Below are positions 1-8,573 of a stretch of 64,000 nucleotides of DNA, in pieces (position 1 is the stretch's first letter; every line of letters starts with the position of its first letter). The stretch spans positions 124,001-188,000 of the forward strand of contig NZ_CABVLY010000014.1 of the NCBI RefSeq assembly GCF_902498995.1, read 5' to 3'. Origin of the DNA: Burkholderia anthina. Its GTDB lineage: Bacteria > Pseudomonadota > Gammaproteobacteria > Burkholderiales > Burkholderiaceae. Both the position numbers and the translations under genes were made by a program. The notes beneath the pieces are model-generated. The model saw only the letters and a program-made list of their open reading frames with translations. It was not told the origin of the DNA and ran no database searches.

Positions 1-1
1 C

Positions 2-1048
2 TATCCGCTGAACCGGCGCGATCGCGAAGCGGCGCGCCTCGTGATCGACGCGCTCGACGACGACGGCTACCTGCGTCAGGAACTGGCCGAACTGCTGGTC
101 GCGGCCGATCCCGCACTGCTGCTGTCGGAACAGGATCTCGCGGTCGCGCTGCGGCTCGTGCAGATGCTCGATCGCCCGGGGATCGCCGCGCGTTCGCTGT
201 CCGAATGCCTCATGCTGCAACTCGACGCGATTCCCGCCGGCACGCCGGCGCTCGCGGAAGCGAAGGCGATCGCGCGCGAGCATCTGGAGCGGCTCGCGCG
301 GCGCGAGACGGCCGAGATCCAGCGGCGCGTCGGCTGCAGCCAGCAGGCGATGCAGGCCGCCTGCGCGCTGGTGCGCGGGCTCGATCCGCGCCCCGGCAAT
401 CACTACGGCAGCACGCGCGGCGACTACGTGGTGCCGGACGTGATCGTGCGCCAGGTGCGCGACGAATGGATCGTGACGATCAATCCGGCGGTGCTGCCGC
501 GCGCGCGGCTGCACGAACGCTATGCGACGCTGTTCGCGCAGTCGAGCGGCGAGCGCGATTCGCCGCTCGGCCAGCAGCTTCAGGAAGCGCGCTGGCTGAT
601 CCGCAACGTGCAGAAGCGCTTCGACACGATCCAGCGCGTCGGCGAATGCATCGTCGCGCGGCAGCGCGATTTCTTCCGCTACGGCGAGATCGCGATGAAG
701 CCGCTCGTGCTGCGCGACATCGCCGAAGCGCTCGACCTGCACGAATCGACCGTGTCGCGCGCGACGGGCAACAAGTACATGGCCACGCCGCACGGCACGT
801 TCGAGTTCAAGCACTTCTTCCCGCGCAAGCTGGCGGCCGCCGGCAAGGGCGTGTGCTCGGCATCCGCCGCGAAGGTGCTGATCCGCGACATGATCGCGGG
901 CGAACGGCACGACGATCCGCTGTCCGACGTCGCGCTCGCGCAGAACCTCGCGGGGCGCGGCATTCTTCTTGCGCGTCGTACCGTGACCAAGTACCGCCAG
1001 GCGATGAAGATTCCGCCGGCCGAACTGCGGCGGCGCGACGCCGCATGA
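2..1048 (+). CDS. rpoN: RNA polymerase sigma-54 factor, 3' part (start outside window)
   Basis: Sigma-54 directs RNA polymerase to -24/-12 promoters that need an AAA+ activator. The reading frame is open from base 2, so the N-terminal activator-interaction region is missing from the window. Visible parts are the core-binding region, the HTH-type promoter-binding segment (around DLHESTVSRATGNKYM) and the C-terminal RpoN box, seen as ARRTVTKYRQAM close to the stop. The usual rpoN neighbours (hpf, ptsN, rapZ) do not follow, so this is probably an accessory second rpoN rather than the housekeeping copy; that point is inference. Confidence 0.93.
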   Translation, partial: YPLNRRDREAARLVIDALDDDGYLRQELAELLVAADPALLLSEQDLAVALRLVQMLDRPGIAARSLSECLMLQLDAIPAGTPALAEAKAIAREHLERLARRETAEIQRRVGCSQQAMQAACALVRGLDPRPGNHYGSTRGDYVVPDVIVRQVRDEWIVTINPAVLPRARLHERYATLFAQSSGERDSPLGQQLQEARWLIRNVQKRFDTIQRVGECIVARQRDFFRYGEIAMKPLVLRDIAEALDLHESTVSRATGNKYMATPHGTFEFKHFFPRKLAAAGKGVCSASAAKVLIRDMIAGERHDDPLSDVALAQNLAGRGILLARRTVTKYRQAMKIPPAELRRRDAA

Positions 1049-1242
1049 CGGCGCGCCCGGTCGACTCGCGCGCGGGTTGCGGTGTACGTTCATGTCGACT
1101 CGCCACTCGCCGGGATGGATCCGGATTCGATCCAGCGACAACACCGGGCACAGCGTCGGAAACGTGCTCGGCGCCGGTGCGCGCGGCGATCATGCGGCAC
1201 GCATTTTTTTCATGTCATCGCAGATAAGGACGGGGGGCCGCC

Positions 1243-1485
1243 ATGGCGCATCAACTGGATGCACAGGTCCGCGATCTGTATCGCGGCCACGAGATTCGCG
1301 TATGGGCGCGGCGCAACGCGCGCGGCACATGGGGCGACGAAGTGCAGGTGTATGTGGACGGCGCGCGCATCGAGCTGTATGTGCCGGAGTCGACGCCCCA
1401 GGAATGGCCGACCGAGGACGAGGCGCTGCGTGCGGGGAGCGAGCGCGGGCGCTATCTGGTCGACAAACGCGTCGACGACGACTGA
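1243..1485 (+). CDS. Hypothetical protein, 80 aa
   Basis: A small acidic soluble protein with no signal peptide or membrane segment. It reads as a compact beta-rich domain (alternating strands around IRVWARR, WGDEVQVYVDGARIELYV) with a charged tail ending KRVDDD. ATG at 1243 is preceded by a purine-rich GGACGGGGGG stretch that may serve as ribosome binding site. Codon use matches its neighbours. It stands alone between rpoN and a decayed sdhB piece. I do not recognise a family function. Confidence 0.6.
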   Translation: MAHQLDAQVRDLYRGHEIRVWARRNARGTWGDEVQVYVDGARIELYVPESTPQEWPTEDEALRAGSERGRYLVDKRVDDD

Positions 1486-1494
1486 CCGGCCGGG

Positions 1495-1662
1495 TTGCCG
1501 CACGCGTACCGGTTTATCGCGGATTCGCGCGATCTGCCGACGGCCGGGCGGCTCGCCGATCTCGACGATCCGTATCGGCTGTTCGGCTGCCGCACGACCA
1601 TGAACTGCACGGACGTGTGCCCGAAGGGACGGAATCCAGCGAAGGCGACGACGGAGATCCGG
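1495..1662 (+). pseudogene. 3' fragment of a succinate dehydrogenase iron-sulfur subunit (sdhB)
   Basis: The frame reads [39 protein letters not shown], which is the C-terminal end of SdhB/FrdB carrying three cluster cysteines in the C-x5-C-x3-CP arrangement. Nothing of the first 170 or so residues of the roughly 235-residue protein is present, and the usual C-terminus is replaced by unrelated sequence after the EIR motif. No sdhA, sdhC or sdhD lies nearby. It is best read as a stranded remnant left by a rearrangement. Confidence 0.7.
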
Positions 1663-1689
1663 CCGGCTGGTCAAGCGGACGGTTTAGTC

Positions 1690-2364
1690 CTACGGCCGCG
1701 CCGCGATCTCGTCGAGGTGCCACAGCAGATCCGCCGGATCGTCGTACACGCGCAGCGCGCCCGAGCGTTCCAGCTCGTCGCTGCCGTACCCGCCCGACAG
1801 CAGCCCGACACCCAATGCGCGGCAGCGGCTCGCGGCGAGCATGTCCCAGATGCTGTCGCCGACCACCACCGAGTGTTCGATCGGCACGTTCAGCTTCGCG
1901 GCGGCGGTCAGGAACAGGTCGGGGTCCGGCTTCGCATACTTGACCTGGTCGCGCGTGACGACCACGTGCTTCGCCGGATCGACGCCGAGCGCTTCCAGGT
2001 TGATGGCCGCCGTTTCCATCCGGCCGCTGGTCGCGATGGCCCAGCGAATGCCCGCGTTCGTCAGCGCGGCGAGCAGCTCGCGCGCGCCGGGCAGCGGCCG
2101 GACCTGCGCGCGCAGCCGCTGGTACGCGGCCGCATGCAGGCGTGCGAGCCGTTCGACGCGCTCGGCGTCGATGTCGCCGGCCGTCTCGCGCAGCAGCTGG
2201 TTCAGGAACAGGCCGCCGCTCATGCCGATCTTGCGATGGATGCGCCACACCGACAGTTCGATGCCTTCGGCATCAAGCGCTTCCTTCCACGCGAGCACGT
2301 GCTGGTAGACGCTGTCGACGAGCGTGCCGTCGAGATCGAACAGAAATGACGTTTCAATGCGCAT
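1690..2364 (-). CDS. HAD-superfamily hydrolase (phosphoglycolate-phosphatase-like)
   Basis: 224 aa. HAD motif I is [10 protein letters not shown] with the nucleophile and acid/base aspartates at residues 10 and 12. A helical cap follows (about 16-85), then motif II in AIATSGR, motif III Lys in KYAKPDPD, and motif IV in [10 protein letters not shown]. This is the beta-phosphoglucomutase/phosphoglycolate phosphatase subclass (IA), a cytosolic phosphatase of small phosphorylated metabolites; the substrate cannot be read. It is divergent from the sotB gene to its right, sharing about 200 bp of upstream DNA. Confidence 0.85.
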   Translation of the reverse strand: MRIETSFLFDLDGTLVDSVYQHVLAWKEALDAEGIELSVWRIHRKIGMSGGLFLNQLLRETAGDIDAERVERLARLHAAAYQRLRAQVRPLPGARELLAALTNAGIRWAIATSGRMETAAINLEALGVDPAKHVVVTRDQVKYAKPDPDLFLTAAAKLNVPIEHSVVVGDSIWDMLAASRCRALGVGLLSGGYGSDELERSGALRVYDDPADLLWHLDEIAARP

Positions 2365-2566
2365 GTGAATCTCCCGGCCCGATGGCGCTCGGGCGTGTCG
2401 TTCGCAAAAAGTGCCTGGGCGACATTATCGGCGCGCGGCCGTGTCGTCGCCATGTCCCGCCGAAACGGCCGCCGCCGCGGCAGCGGCGTGTCTTGAGCCG
2501 CTGGTACAATCGCGGCGACGCGCGAGGCCGGCTGCCCGCGCCCTCACATCTTCGTCGATTCCCCGT

Positions 2567-3751
2567 ATGGCAACCCCCGACGCCGTCAGTTCCGAACAGT
2601 CGTGGTGGGGCGTTCTGGCCCTGGCACTCACTGCCTTCATCTTCAATACCACCGAATTCGTGCCTGTCGCGCTGTTGAGCGCGATCGGCGACAGCCTGCA
2701 CATGCAGCCGACCTCCGTCGGCCTGATGCTGACGATCTACGCGTGGGCGGTCGCCGTCGTATCGCTGCCGATCACGTTCGTCACGCGGCACGTCGAGCGC
2801 CGCAAGCTGCTGGTCTGCGCGCTGCTGGTGTTCATCGGCAGCCATGTCGTCACCGGCGTCGCGTGGAATTTCACGGTGCTGATGATCGGCCGGCTCGGCA
2901 TCGCGTGCGCGCATGCGGTGTTCTGGTCGATCTCCGTCCCGCTGGCCGTGCGGCTCGCGCCGAGCGGCCGGAAAAGCCGCGCGCTCAGCCTGCTCGCGAT
3001 GGGCACGGCGATCGCGATGGTCGCCGGCATTCCGCTCGGACGCGTGATCGGCGAGGCGCTCGGCTGGCGCGTCACGTTCCTCGTGATCGGCGGCGCGGCG
3101 GCCGTCGCGCTGCTGTTGCTGCGCGCGACGCTGCCGCTGCTGCCGAGCCAGGGCGCCGGCTCGCTTGCGAGCATCGGCTCGTTCCTGCGCAAGCCGGCGC
3201 TGGTGTCGCTGTACGCGATCACCGTGCTGGTCGTGTCCGCGCACTTCACGTCGTACACGTACATCGAGCCGTTCGTGCAGAGCATCAATCACGCAAGCAG
3301 CGGCCGGATCACCTATGTGCTGATCCTGTTCGGCGTCGCCGGCGTGCCGGCCGCGCTGTGCTTCAATCGCGTGTTTCCGGAGCGGCCGGCCGACTTCCTG
3401 CTCGCGTCGATCATCGCGTTGTCCGCGTGCCTGCTGATCCTGTTCCCGAGCGCGCTGAACATCGTCACGCTGTCGGTCCACACGCTGGTGTGGGGCGGCG
3501 CGATCGTCTGTTTCGGCCTCGCGATGCAGGCGTGGGTGCTGAAGCTCGCGCCCGACGCGACCGATCTCGCGGTGTCGATCTTCTCCGGGCTGTACAACGT
3601 CGGGATCGGCGCCGGCGCGCTGCTCGGCAACCATATCGCCGCGGATTTCGGGCTGCCGTGGATCGGCACGTTCGGCGGCGTGGTCGGGATCTTCTCGGCC
3701 GGAATCGCGTGGGCCGCGTTGCGGCTGCACGAGCGGCGGGCGGTGGCGTAA
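2567..3751 (+). CDS. sotB: MFS sugar/drug efflux transporter SotB
   Basis: 394 aa, 12 predicted membrane helices, nearly the same length as E. coli SotB. Diagnostic stretches include AFIFNTTEFVPV in helix 1, MLTIYAWAVAVVSLP in helix 2, HVERRKLLV at the cytoplasmic loop and LAPDATDLAVSIFSG in the second half. The family exports arabinose, IPTG and related sugars by proton antiport. The ATG at 2567 is chosen because helix 1 begins 15 residues later; the open frame extends upstream to 2411 but that part is arginine-rich, low-complexity sequence. Confidence 0.88.
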   Translation: MATPDAVSSEQSWWGVLALALTAFIFNTTEFVPVALLSAIGDSLHMQPTSVGLMLTIYAWAVAVVSLPITFVTRHVERRKLLVCALLVFIGSHVVTGVAWNFTVLMIGRLGIACAHAVFWSISVPLAVRLAPSGRKSRALSLLAMGTAIAMVAGIPLGRVIGEALGWRVTFLVIGGAAAVALLLLRATLPLLPSQGAGSLASIGSFLRKPALVSLYAITVLVVSAHFTSYTYIEPFVQSINHASSGRITYVLILFGVAGVPAALCFNRVFPERPADFLLASIIALSACLLILFPSALNIVTLSVHTLVWGGAIVCFGLAMQAWVLKLAPDATDLAVSIFSGLYNVGIGAGALLGNHIAADFGLPWIGTFGGVVGIFSAGIAWAALRLHERRAVA

Positions 3752-3782
3752 GCGTCGGCACGTCTGATGCCACCCGCCGCAT

Positions 3783-4994
3783 TCATCCCTGCGGCTCGCC
3801 GTTCCCGAGCCCTGCCGCATCGAGCTGCCTGAGCTTCGCGTACAGCGTCGTGCGCGAAATGCCCAGTTGCCGCGCGGCCGCCGATACATTGCCGTCGTGT
3901 TCGTCGAGCGCCCGGCGGATCGCGTCGAGCGACTGTTCGTGCAGGCTGGCCTGCGGGCTGGCGGCCGGCGCTGCGCGGCACACGTCGGCGGCGTCTTCGA
4001 GCACGTCGGCGTGGCGCGCCGTCGCCGCCCGATCGAGCGGCGCGCGCACGGTGCGCACCCATACGTGGCTACCATCGTCGCGCGCGATCCGCTGCGGCGT
4101 GCGCGCCGGCGTCAGCAAGCGGCGCTGCTGCACGGGCGTCGCGCCCGGAAACAGTTGCCGGAGATCGTACGGTGCGACCGGCCCGGCCGGTGCGAGATCG
4201 AGCATCTGCCGCGCCAGGCGGCTCACCGCGCGCACGCGGCCCGCTTCGTCGAGCGCAATGACGCCGGCGAGCGGTGTGCCGAGCCAGCGCGCGTCGTGCT
4301 GCACCTGCAGCAGATGGCAGTCGCGCAGCATCGCATACAGCCGCTGCTCGGCGGACAGCGCCGCGTGCCGGAATTGCTCGCGCAACTGCACGACGTTGCG
4401 CCGGCCGATGCCGGTGATGTCGAGTGCGCCGATCACTTCGCCGTCGAAACCGACCAGCGGCACCGCGAGACAGAACACCCGCGACAACTCGTGGAGATAA
4501 TGCTGCGCGCCCGCGACGACGGTTTCGGCGCCGTCGTGAATCACGCAGCTCGGCGCGGTCGTGCCGATGTTCGGCTCGACGATGCTGCGTCCGGCGACGA
4601 TCGGCGTGAGCAGCGCGTCGTCGCATTGCGGGCTGCGCCGCGCATGGATGATCGTGCCGCGCGGATTGACGCACATGATCGCCCACTCGCTGCCGCCGAA
4701 CGCGGCCCACAGCGGCTCGATCTCCTGCGCGACGCAGCGGTAGAGCCGCCGGTCCGCGCGCGATTCGTCGCGCTCGCCGAGCATGTCGTACCGGGCGGTC
4801 TGCCAGGGCCGCAGCCCGGCGTCGCGCGAACGCAGCCACGAGCGCGCGACGCCGGCCGGCAACGCCGTTTCCGGCAGCGGCTCGCCCGCCGCGAAGCGGG
4901 CGCGGAGCCGGTCGAGGTCGACCGGCCGTGAAAGGGGTTCAGGGGCCGTGTTCACGCTGCGTTCCATTTGGGGTCGAATGTCCGGGCCGGGCAT
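3783..4994 (-). CDS. GAF/Fis-type transcriptional regulator without AAA+ domain (AcoR-like)
   Basis: 403 aa from the longest start (an ATG at 4967 is an equal alternative; neither has a good Shine-Dalgarno). A GAF-like sensor spans about residues 60-220 (VEPNIGTTAPSCVI, VFCLAVPLVGFDGEVIGALDITG), a PAS-like part about 240-300, and a Fis-type HTH the last 50 residues (NVSAAARQLGISRTTLYAKLRQL). The central sigma-54-interacting AAA+ domain of AcoR-type activators, with its GAFTGA loop and Walker motifs, is absent; about 240 residues are missing without a frameshift. It lies downstream of the benzyl-alcohol/benzaldehyde dehydrogenase genes on the same strand and is their likely regulator. Confidence 0.8.
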   Translation of the reverse strand: MPGPDIRPQMERSVNTAPEPLSRPVDLDRLRARFAAGEPLPETALPAGVARSWLRSRDAGLRPWQTARYDMLGERDESRADRRLYRCVAQEIEPLWAAFGGSEWAIMCVNPRGTIIHARRSPQCDDALLTPIVAGRSIVEPNIGTTAPSCVIHDGAETVVAGAQHYLHELSRVFCLAVPLVGFDGEVIGALDITGIGRRNVVQLREQFRHAALSAEQRLYAMLRDCHLLQVQHDARWLGTPLAGVIALDEAGRVRAVSRLARQMLDLAPAGPVAPYDLRQLFPGATPVQQRRLLTPARTPQRIARDDGSHVWVRTVRAPLDRAATARHADVLEDAADVCRAAPAASPQASLHEQSLDAIRRALDEHDGNVSAAARQLGISRTTLYAKLRQLDAAGLGNGEPQG

Positions 4995-5054
4995 GCCGGC
5001 CCGGCGTGTCGCGCGAATGCGTAATATAGCCCGGTGCCCGAAGCCGGGTATTGT

Positions 5055-5089
5055 CGAAGGGGGCGAAGGGGGCGAAGGGGGGAAAGGGG
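5055..5089. repeat. Short G-rich tandem repeat
   Basis: Three near-perfect copies of a 9-bp unit CGAAGGGGG in the gap between the regulator and the alcohol dehydrogenase gene. It is outside both genes. Such a run is slippage-prone and could fold on the purine-rich strand; no function is evident. Confidence 0.6.
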
Positions 5090-5141
5090 CGCCGCCGCCG
5101 GTGTCGCCGGCCCGAACCCGGAGGGCGGCGGCGCGCCGCGC

Positions 5142-6269
5142 TCAATGCGGCAAACGCAGGATTGGCTTGAGCGTGATGCCGCTGCTGCTGTCTTCCGCTG
5201 CCTGGTTGATCTGCTCGAGCGGGTAGAACTTCACGAGCCGGTCGAACGGAAACCGTCCTTGCAGATGCAACTGCACGAGTTGCGGAATGAACGTCTGCGG
5301 CACGCTGTCGCCTTCGACGATGCCGCGGATCGACCGGCCGCCGAGCAGCAGGTTGTTCACGTCGAATTCCGCCCTGGTGCCGAGCTTCGGCGCGCCGACC
5401 ACGCCGATCGTGCCGCGCGAGCCGAGCGCCTCGATCCCTTGCGACAGCACGGCCGGCAGCCCGGTCGACTCGAGCGCGAAGTCGGCGCCGCCGCCGGTGA
5501 TCTCGCGAATCGCATCGACGACGTCCACCTGCTTGCTGTTGACCGCATGCGTCGCGCCGAGCTCGAGCGCCAGCTCGAGCCGCGACGGCACGATGTCGAC
5601 GGCGATGATGGTCGCAGCGCCCGCGACGCGTGCGGCCATCACCGCACTCATGCCGACCGCGCCCGCGCCGAAGCTCGCGAAGCTGCTGCCCGGGCGCACC
5701 GCGAGCGAATGGATCACCGCGCCGGCGCCGGTCTGGATCCCGCAGCCGAGCGGCCCGAGCAGTTCGAGCGGCGCGTCGGCCGGCACCTTGATCGCGTTGT
5801 TCTCGCGCGCGAGCGCGTAGCTCGCGAACGACGACTGCGCGAAGAAATGATCGTGCAGCGGCTGCCCGGCTTCGTCGCGGATCGCGGTCTGGCCGTCGGC
5901 ATCGGCGCCGCCGAAATTCAGGCCGAAGAACTGCCGGCAATATGCGCCGTGGCCGCCGACGCACGACGGGCAGTGGCCGCACGCACCGTAGGTCAGCACG
6001 ACGTGATCGCCCGCGGCGAGCGTCTTCACGTTCGGGCCGACCGCTTCGACGACGCCCGCGCCCTCGTGGCCGAGCACGGCCGGCAGCGGCACCGGGTAGT
6101 ACTGGTCGCGCACGATCAGGTCGGTGTGGCACAGGCCGGTCGCGACGACGCGCACCAGCACCTCGTCGCCGCGCGGCGCGCGGATCCGGGCGGATTCGAT
6201 CGTAAAGGGGGCGCCGGCGGCGCGCGCGACGGCCGCGGTGACGGCGCGCGTATCGTTTTCGGTATACAT
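5142..6269 (-). CDS. xylB: Zn-dependent aryl-alcohol (benzyl alcohol) dehydrogenase
   Basis: 375 aa medium-chain dehydrogenase. Catalytic zinc ligands are C47 (in GLCHTD), H68-E69 and C175 (PLGCGIQTGAG). Structural zinc cysteines lie at 97, 100, 103 and 111, and the NAD-binding turn is FGAGAVG. Overall it matches the XylB/AreB type that oxidises benzyl alcohol to benzaldehyde with NAD+. ATG 6269 is preferred over the longer frame because GAGGAGA sits just upstream. It begins 14 bp after the benzaldehyde dehydrogenase stop, so the two form an operon making benzoate, which the neighbouring ben/cat genes consume. Confidence 0.87.
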   Translation of the reverse strand: MYTENDTRAVTAAVARAAGAPFTIESARIRAPRGDEVLVRVVATGLCHTDLIVRDQYYPVPLPAVLGHEGAGVVEAVGPNVKTLAAGDHVVLTYGACGHCPSCVGGHGAYCRQFFGLNFGGADADGQTAIRDEAGQPLHDHFFAQSSFASYALARENNAIKVPADAPLELLGPLGCGIQTGAGAVIHSLAVRPGSSFASFGAGAVGMSAVMAARVAGAATIIAVDIVPSRLELALELGATHAVNSKQVDVVDAIREITGGGADFALESTGLPAVLSQGIEALGSRGTIGVVGAPKLGTRAEFDVNNLLLGGRSIRGIVEGDSVPQTFIPQLVQLHLQGRFPFDRLVKFYPLEQINQAAEDSSSGITLKPILRLPH

Positions 6270-6283
6270 GGTCGGTCTCCTCG

Positions 6284-7753
6284 TCAAATCGGATACGGTG
6301 GCGCTTCGCCCTTGATCGTCAGCCACTGCCACTGCGTGAATTCTTCCCAGTTCGCGCTGCCGCCGATGCTCGAGCCGTTGCCCGATGCGCCGACGCCGCC
6401 GAACGGGTTGATCACTTCATCGTTGACCGTCTGGTCGTTGATGTGCAGCAGCCCCGTGTTCAACCGTTCGCCGAGCCTGAGCGCGCGGCCGACGTCGGCC
6501 GACAGGATCGCCATCGACAGCCCGTATTCGGTCCGGTTCGCGAGCGCGATCGCGTCTTCGTCGGTATCGAACGGCACGACGATCGCGACCGGCCCGAAAA
6601 TCTCCTCGTCGAATGCCGGGTTGCCCGGCGCGACGCCGCTCAGCACGGTCGGCTCGAAGAACAGGTCGCGATGGCCGCCGCCCGTCTCGACGCACGCGCC
6701 CGCGCGGCGGGCCGCGTCGACCAGCTGCGCGGCATGGTCGCGTTGCGCGGCATTGATCAGCGGGCCGAGGCCGACGTCCGCGGTCGCGGGGTCGCCCACG
6801 CGCAGGCTTTGCGCTTTCTCGACGAGCTTCGCGACGAAGCGGTCGTGAATCGCGCGCTGCACGAGCACGCGGCCGGTCGCCATGCAGATCTGGCCTTGAT
6901 GCAGATACGCGCCCCACGCGGTGTTGGCGACGGCGCGGTCGAGATCGGCGTCGTCGAGCACGATCAGCGAGTTCTTGCCGCCGAGTTCGAGCGACACTTT
7001 CTTCAGATGGCGGCCGGCCGCTTCGCCGACCTTGCGCCCGGCCGCGGTGGAGCCGGTGAACTGGATCATCGCGACGTGCGGATCGGCGACCAGCGCCGCG
7101 CCGGCCGCGCCGTCGCCGGGCAGCACGTGCAGCACGCCTTCGGGCAGGCCGGCGAGTTCGAACACGCGCGCGATCGCGATGCCGCCGCACACGGCCGTGC
7201 GCGGATCGGGTTTCAGCACGACGGCATTGCCGAGCGCGAGCGCCGGAGCGACCGCGCGCATCGCGAGGTACAGCGGGAAATTGAACGGCGAGATCACGCC
7301 GACCACGCCGCGCGGGCGGCGGCGCGCGAGCGACAGGCGCCCGGCTGCCGACGGCAGCACTTCGCCGGCCGCGCGCGACGGCAGCCCGGCCGCTTCATGC
7401 AGCGCCTTGATCGTGACGGACGTTTCGAACGACGCCTTCGCGCGCGTCGAGCCGCTTTCGCGCACGAGCCAGTCGACGATCGCGTCGAAGTGCGTTTCGG
7501 CGACGGCTGCCGCGCGGCGCAGCACCGCCGCGCGCTCGTCGTACGGCAGGCCGAACCACGCCGGCTGCGCGCGATGCGCGGCGGCGGATGCGTCGGCGAT
7601 CGCCGCGCCGTCCGCGAGACCGATGCGGCCGAGCGTGTTGCCGGTGGCCGGTTCGATCACGTCGGCCGCGTGCGGGCTTGCGTGCCAGCGTCCGTCGAAG
7701 GTCTTGCCGCGCCACACGTCGGCGTCGAACAGAGGGGTGTTGCTGCTATCCAT
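6284..7753 (-). CDS. xylC: NAD-dependent benzaldehyde dehydrogenase
   Basis: 489 aa aldehyde dehydrogenase. Active-site residues are N158 (SPFNFPL), E256 (LELGGK) and the nucleophile C290 (GQICMATGR), with the coenzyme loop FTGSTAAG at 233-240. The pattern matches XylC/AreC benzaldehyde dehydrogenases, which convert benzaldehyde to benzoate. ATG 7753 follows a CTGGAG ribosome site; the longer frame to 7867 is arginine/proline-rich. It is the first gene of the xylCB-type pair, and the intergenic region upstream holds a palindrome that could be its operator. Confidence 0.88.
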   Translation of the reverse strand: MDSSNTPLFDADVWRGKTFDGRWHASPHAADVIEPATGNTLGRIGLADGAAIADASAAAHRAQPAWFGLPYDERAAVLRRAAAVAETHFDAIVDWLVRESGSTRAKASFETSVTIKALHEAAGLPSRAAGEVLPSAAGRLSLARRRPRGVVGVISPFNFPLYLAMRAVAPALALGNAVVLKPDPRTAVCGGIAIARVFELAGLPEGVLHVLPGDGAAGAALVADPHVAMIQFTGSTAAGRKVGEAAGRHLKKVSLELGGKNSLIVLDDADLDRAVANTAWGAYLHQGQICMATGRVLVQRAIHDRFVAKLVEKAQSLRVGDPATADVGLGPLINAAQRDHAAQLVDAARRAGACVETGGGHRDLFFEPTVLSGVAPGNPAFDEEIFGPVAIVVPFDTDEDAIALANRTEYGLSMAILSADVGRALRLGERLNTGLLHINDQTVNDEVINPFGGVGASGNGSSIGGSANWEEFTQWQWLTIKGEAPPYPI

Positions 7754-7794
7754 GTAGGCTCCAGAAGAAATTCCAACCCGCCGGATCGGGCGTT

Positions 7795-7808
7795 GCACCG
7801 CCCCGACC
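7795..7808 (-). promoter_or_regulatory. Weak sigma-54-like -24/-12 candidate before xylC
   Basis: On the minus strand a GG (7808-7807) and a GC (7796-7795) are separated by exactly 10 bases, and the -12 part reads TGCAA. It would start transcription about 30 bases before the xylC start codon. The -24 part (CGGTCG) is a poor match to TGGCAC, and the local regulator has no AAA+ domain, so the call is tentative. Confidence 0.22.
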
Positions 7809-7906
7809 GGCATGCGCGCGAGGGTAGGCGGGCGGGACGCCGCCGGGCCATCCGGGTTTCTTCCCACCCGCCGCGCCCGCGTCGATCGGTGGCTGCATGC
7901 GTTCGC

Positions 7907-7925
7907 GTGTCCGGAAACTGGACAC
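7907..7925. promoter_or_regulatory. Palindrome GTGTCC-N7-GGACAC upstream of xylC
   Basis: A perfect 6-bp inverted repeat with a 7-bp spacer, about 155 bp upstream of the xylC start codon. Position and symmetry fit an upstream activating site for a Fis-type dimeric regulator such as the one encoded at 3783-4994. The rest of 7754-8400 has no credible gene; open frames there are arginine/proline-rich and lack start signals. Confidence 0.4.
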
Positions 7926-8411
7926 TTGCCGGGGGGCAGGCACTGCCATGCTCGCCGCGAATTCGATGGGCGGTCGGAGCCGCGGGCGGATGCCGGGATC
8001 GACCATCGTCGTCGTGCCGGCCGGCGCGAGCAGCGTGTTGACGGCGGACCGGCGCTCGCCCGTCACGAGCCCGCGCCGCGTATCGCCGGCGTTGCGCACG
8101 ACTCCGGCCCGCCCGTGGCGCGTCGTGCGCTTCGACAGGAAGTACGACGTGCCGAGGGTGCCGAACAGTGCGTGGGTGGCGTGCCGTGCGCGGATCGATA
8201 TTCAGACCATTGCGGGTATCGAAAGCCGGGAGGGCGATCCACCGCCCGGCGCGTCATTTTTCTCTAAGGAAAACCCTGATAGGCCCCTTGCCGGGCGTGG
8301 GAGACGGCCTGATTTCGACCGGTTTCGCCGGCCTGGAAAGCGGCCGGCGCGTTTCTGTTCAAGCTGCGGCCCGCGTGTGCGACTGCCTTGTCCAGCAAGC
8401 CTCCCGGCTCG

Positions 8412-8434
8412 CATACCTAGCCAAAATAGGTATG
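8412..8434. promoter_or_regulatory. Inverted repeat CATACCTA-N7-TAGGTATG upstream of catB
   Basis: A perfect 8-bp inverted repeat with a 7-bp spacer, about 60 bp (centre to centre) upstream of the core LysR-type box. Its arms contain the same ATACC/GGTAT half-sites, but the ATAC to GTAT gap is 13 bases instead of 7. It may be an auxiliary binding site for the same regulator. Confidence 0.5.
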
Positions 8435-8470
8435 GCGCACCGCAATATTTCGTGTCCAGAGCCGCATTTC

Positions 8471-8487
8471 GATACCTGTCAGGTATC
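8471..8487. promoter_or_regulatory. CatM/BenM-type LysR box (ATAC-N7-GTAT) of catB
   Basis: The 17-bp perfect palindrome GATACCTG-T-CAGGTATC contains ATAC-N7-GTAT, the known high-affinity site of the muconate-responsive regulators CatM and BenM. A further GTAT half-site follows at 8505-8508, just before the -35 region. The LysR gene at 16798-17739 is the obvious regulator. Confidence 0.75.
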
Positions 8488-8507
8488 AAAAAACACGCCC
8501 AAAAGTA

Positions 8508-8538
8508 TTGGACGCTCCATTTCCCCGCCGCGTATAAA
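8508..8538 (+). promoter_or_regulatory. Promoter of the catBCA-ben cluster
   Basis: -35 TTGGAC at 8508-8513 and -10 TATAAA at 8533-8538 with a 19-bp gap, the stretched spacing common at activator-dependent promoters. The predicted start point near 8545 falls almost on the ATG at 8547, which argues that catB translation starts at 8574 instead. Confidence 0.5.
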
Positions 8539-8573
8539 TCCGTCCCATGAACTCCCCACTTGCAGCGTGCACC

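Noticed and set aside
7931..7957. sigma-54-like GG...GC motif reading toward catB
   Set aside because: GG to GC spacing is 9 instead of 10 and catB has a good sigma-70-type promoter with LysR boxes.
7897..8550. Open frame in the xylC-catB gap
   Set aside because: No start signal, Arg/Pro-rich text, and it overlaps the LysR-type boxes and promoter of catB.
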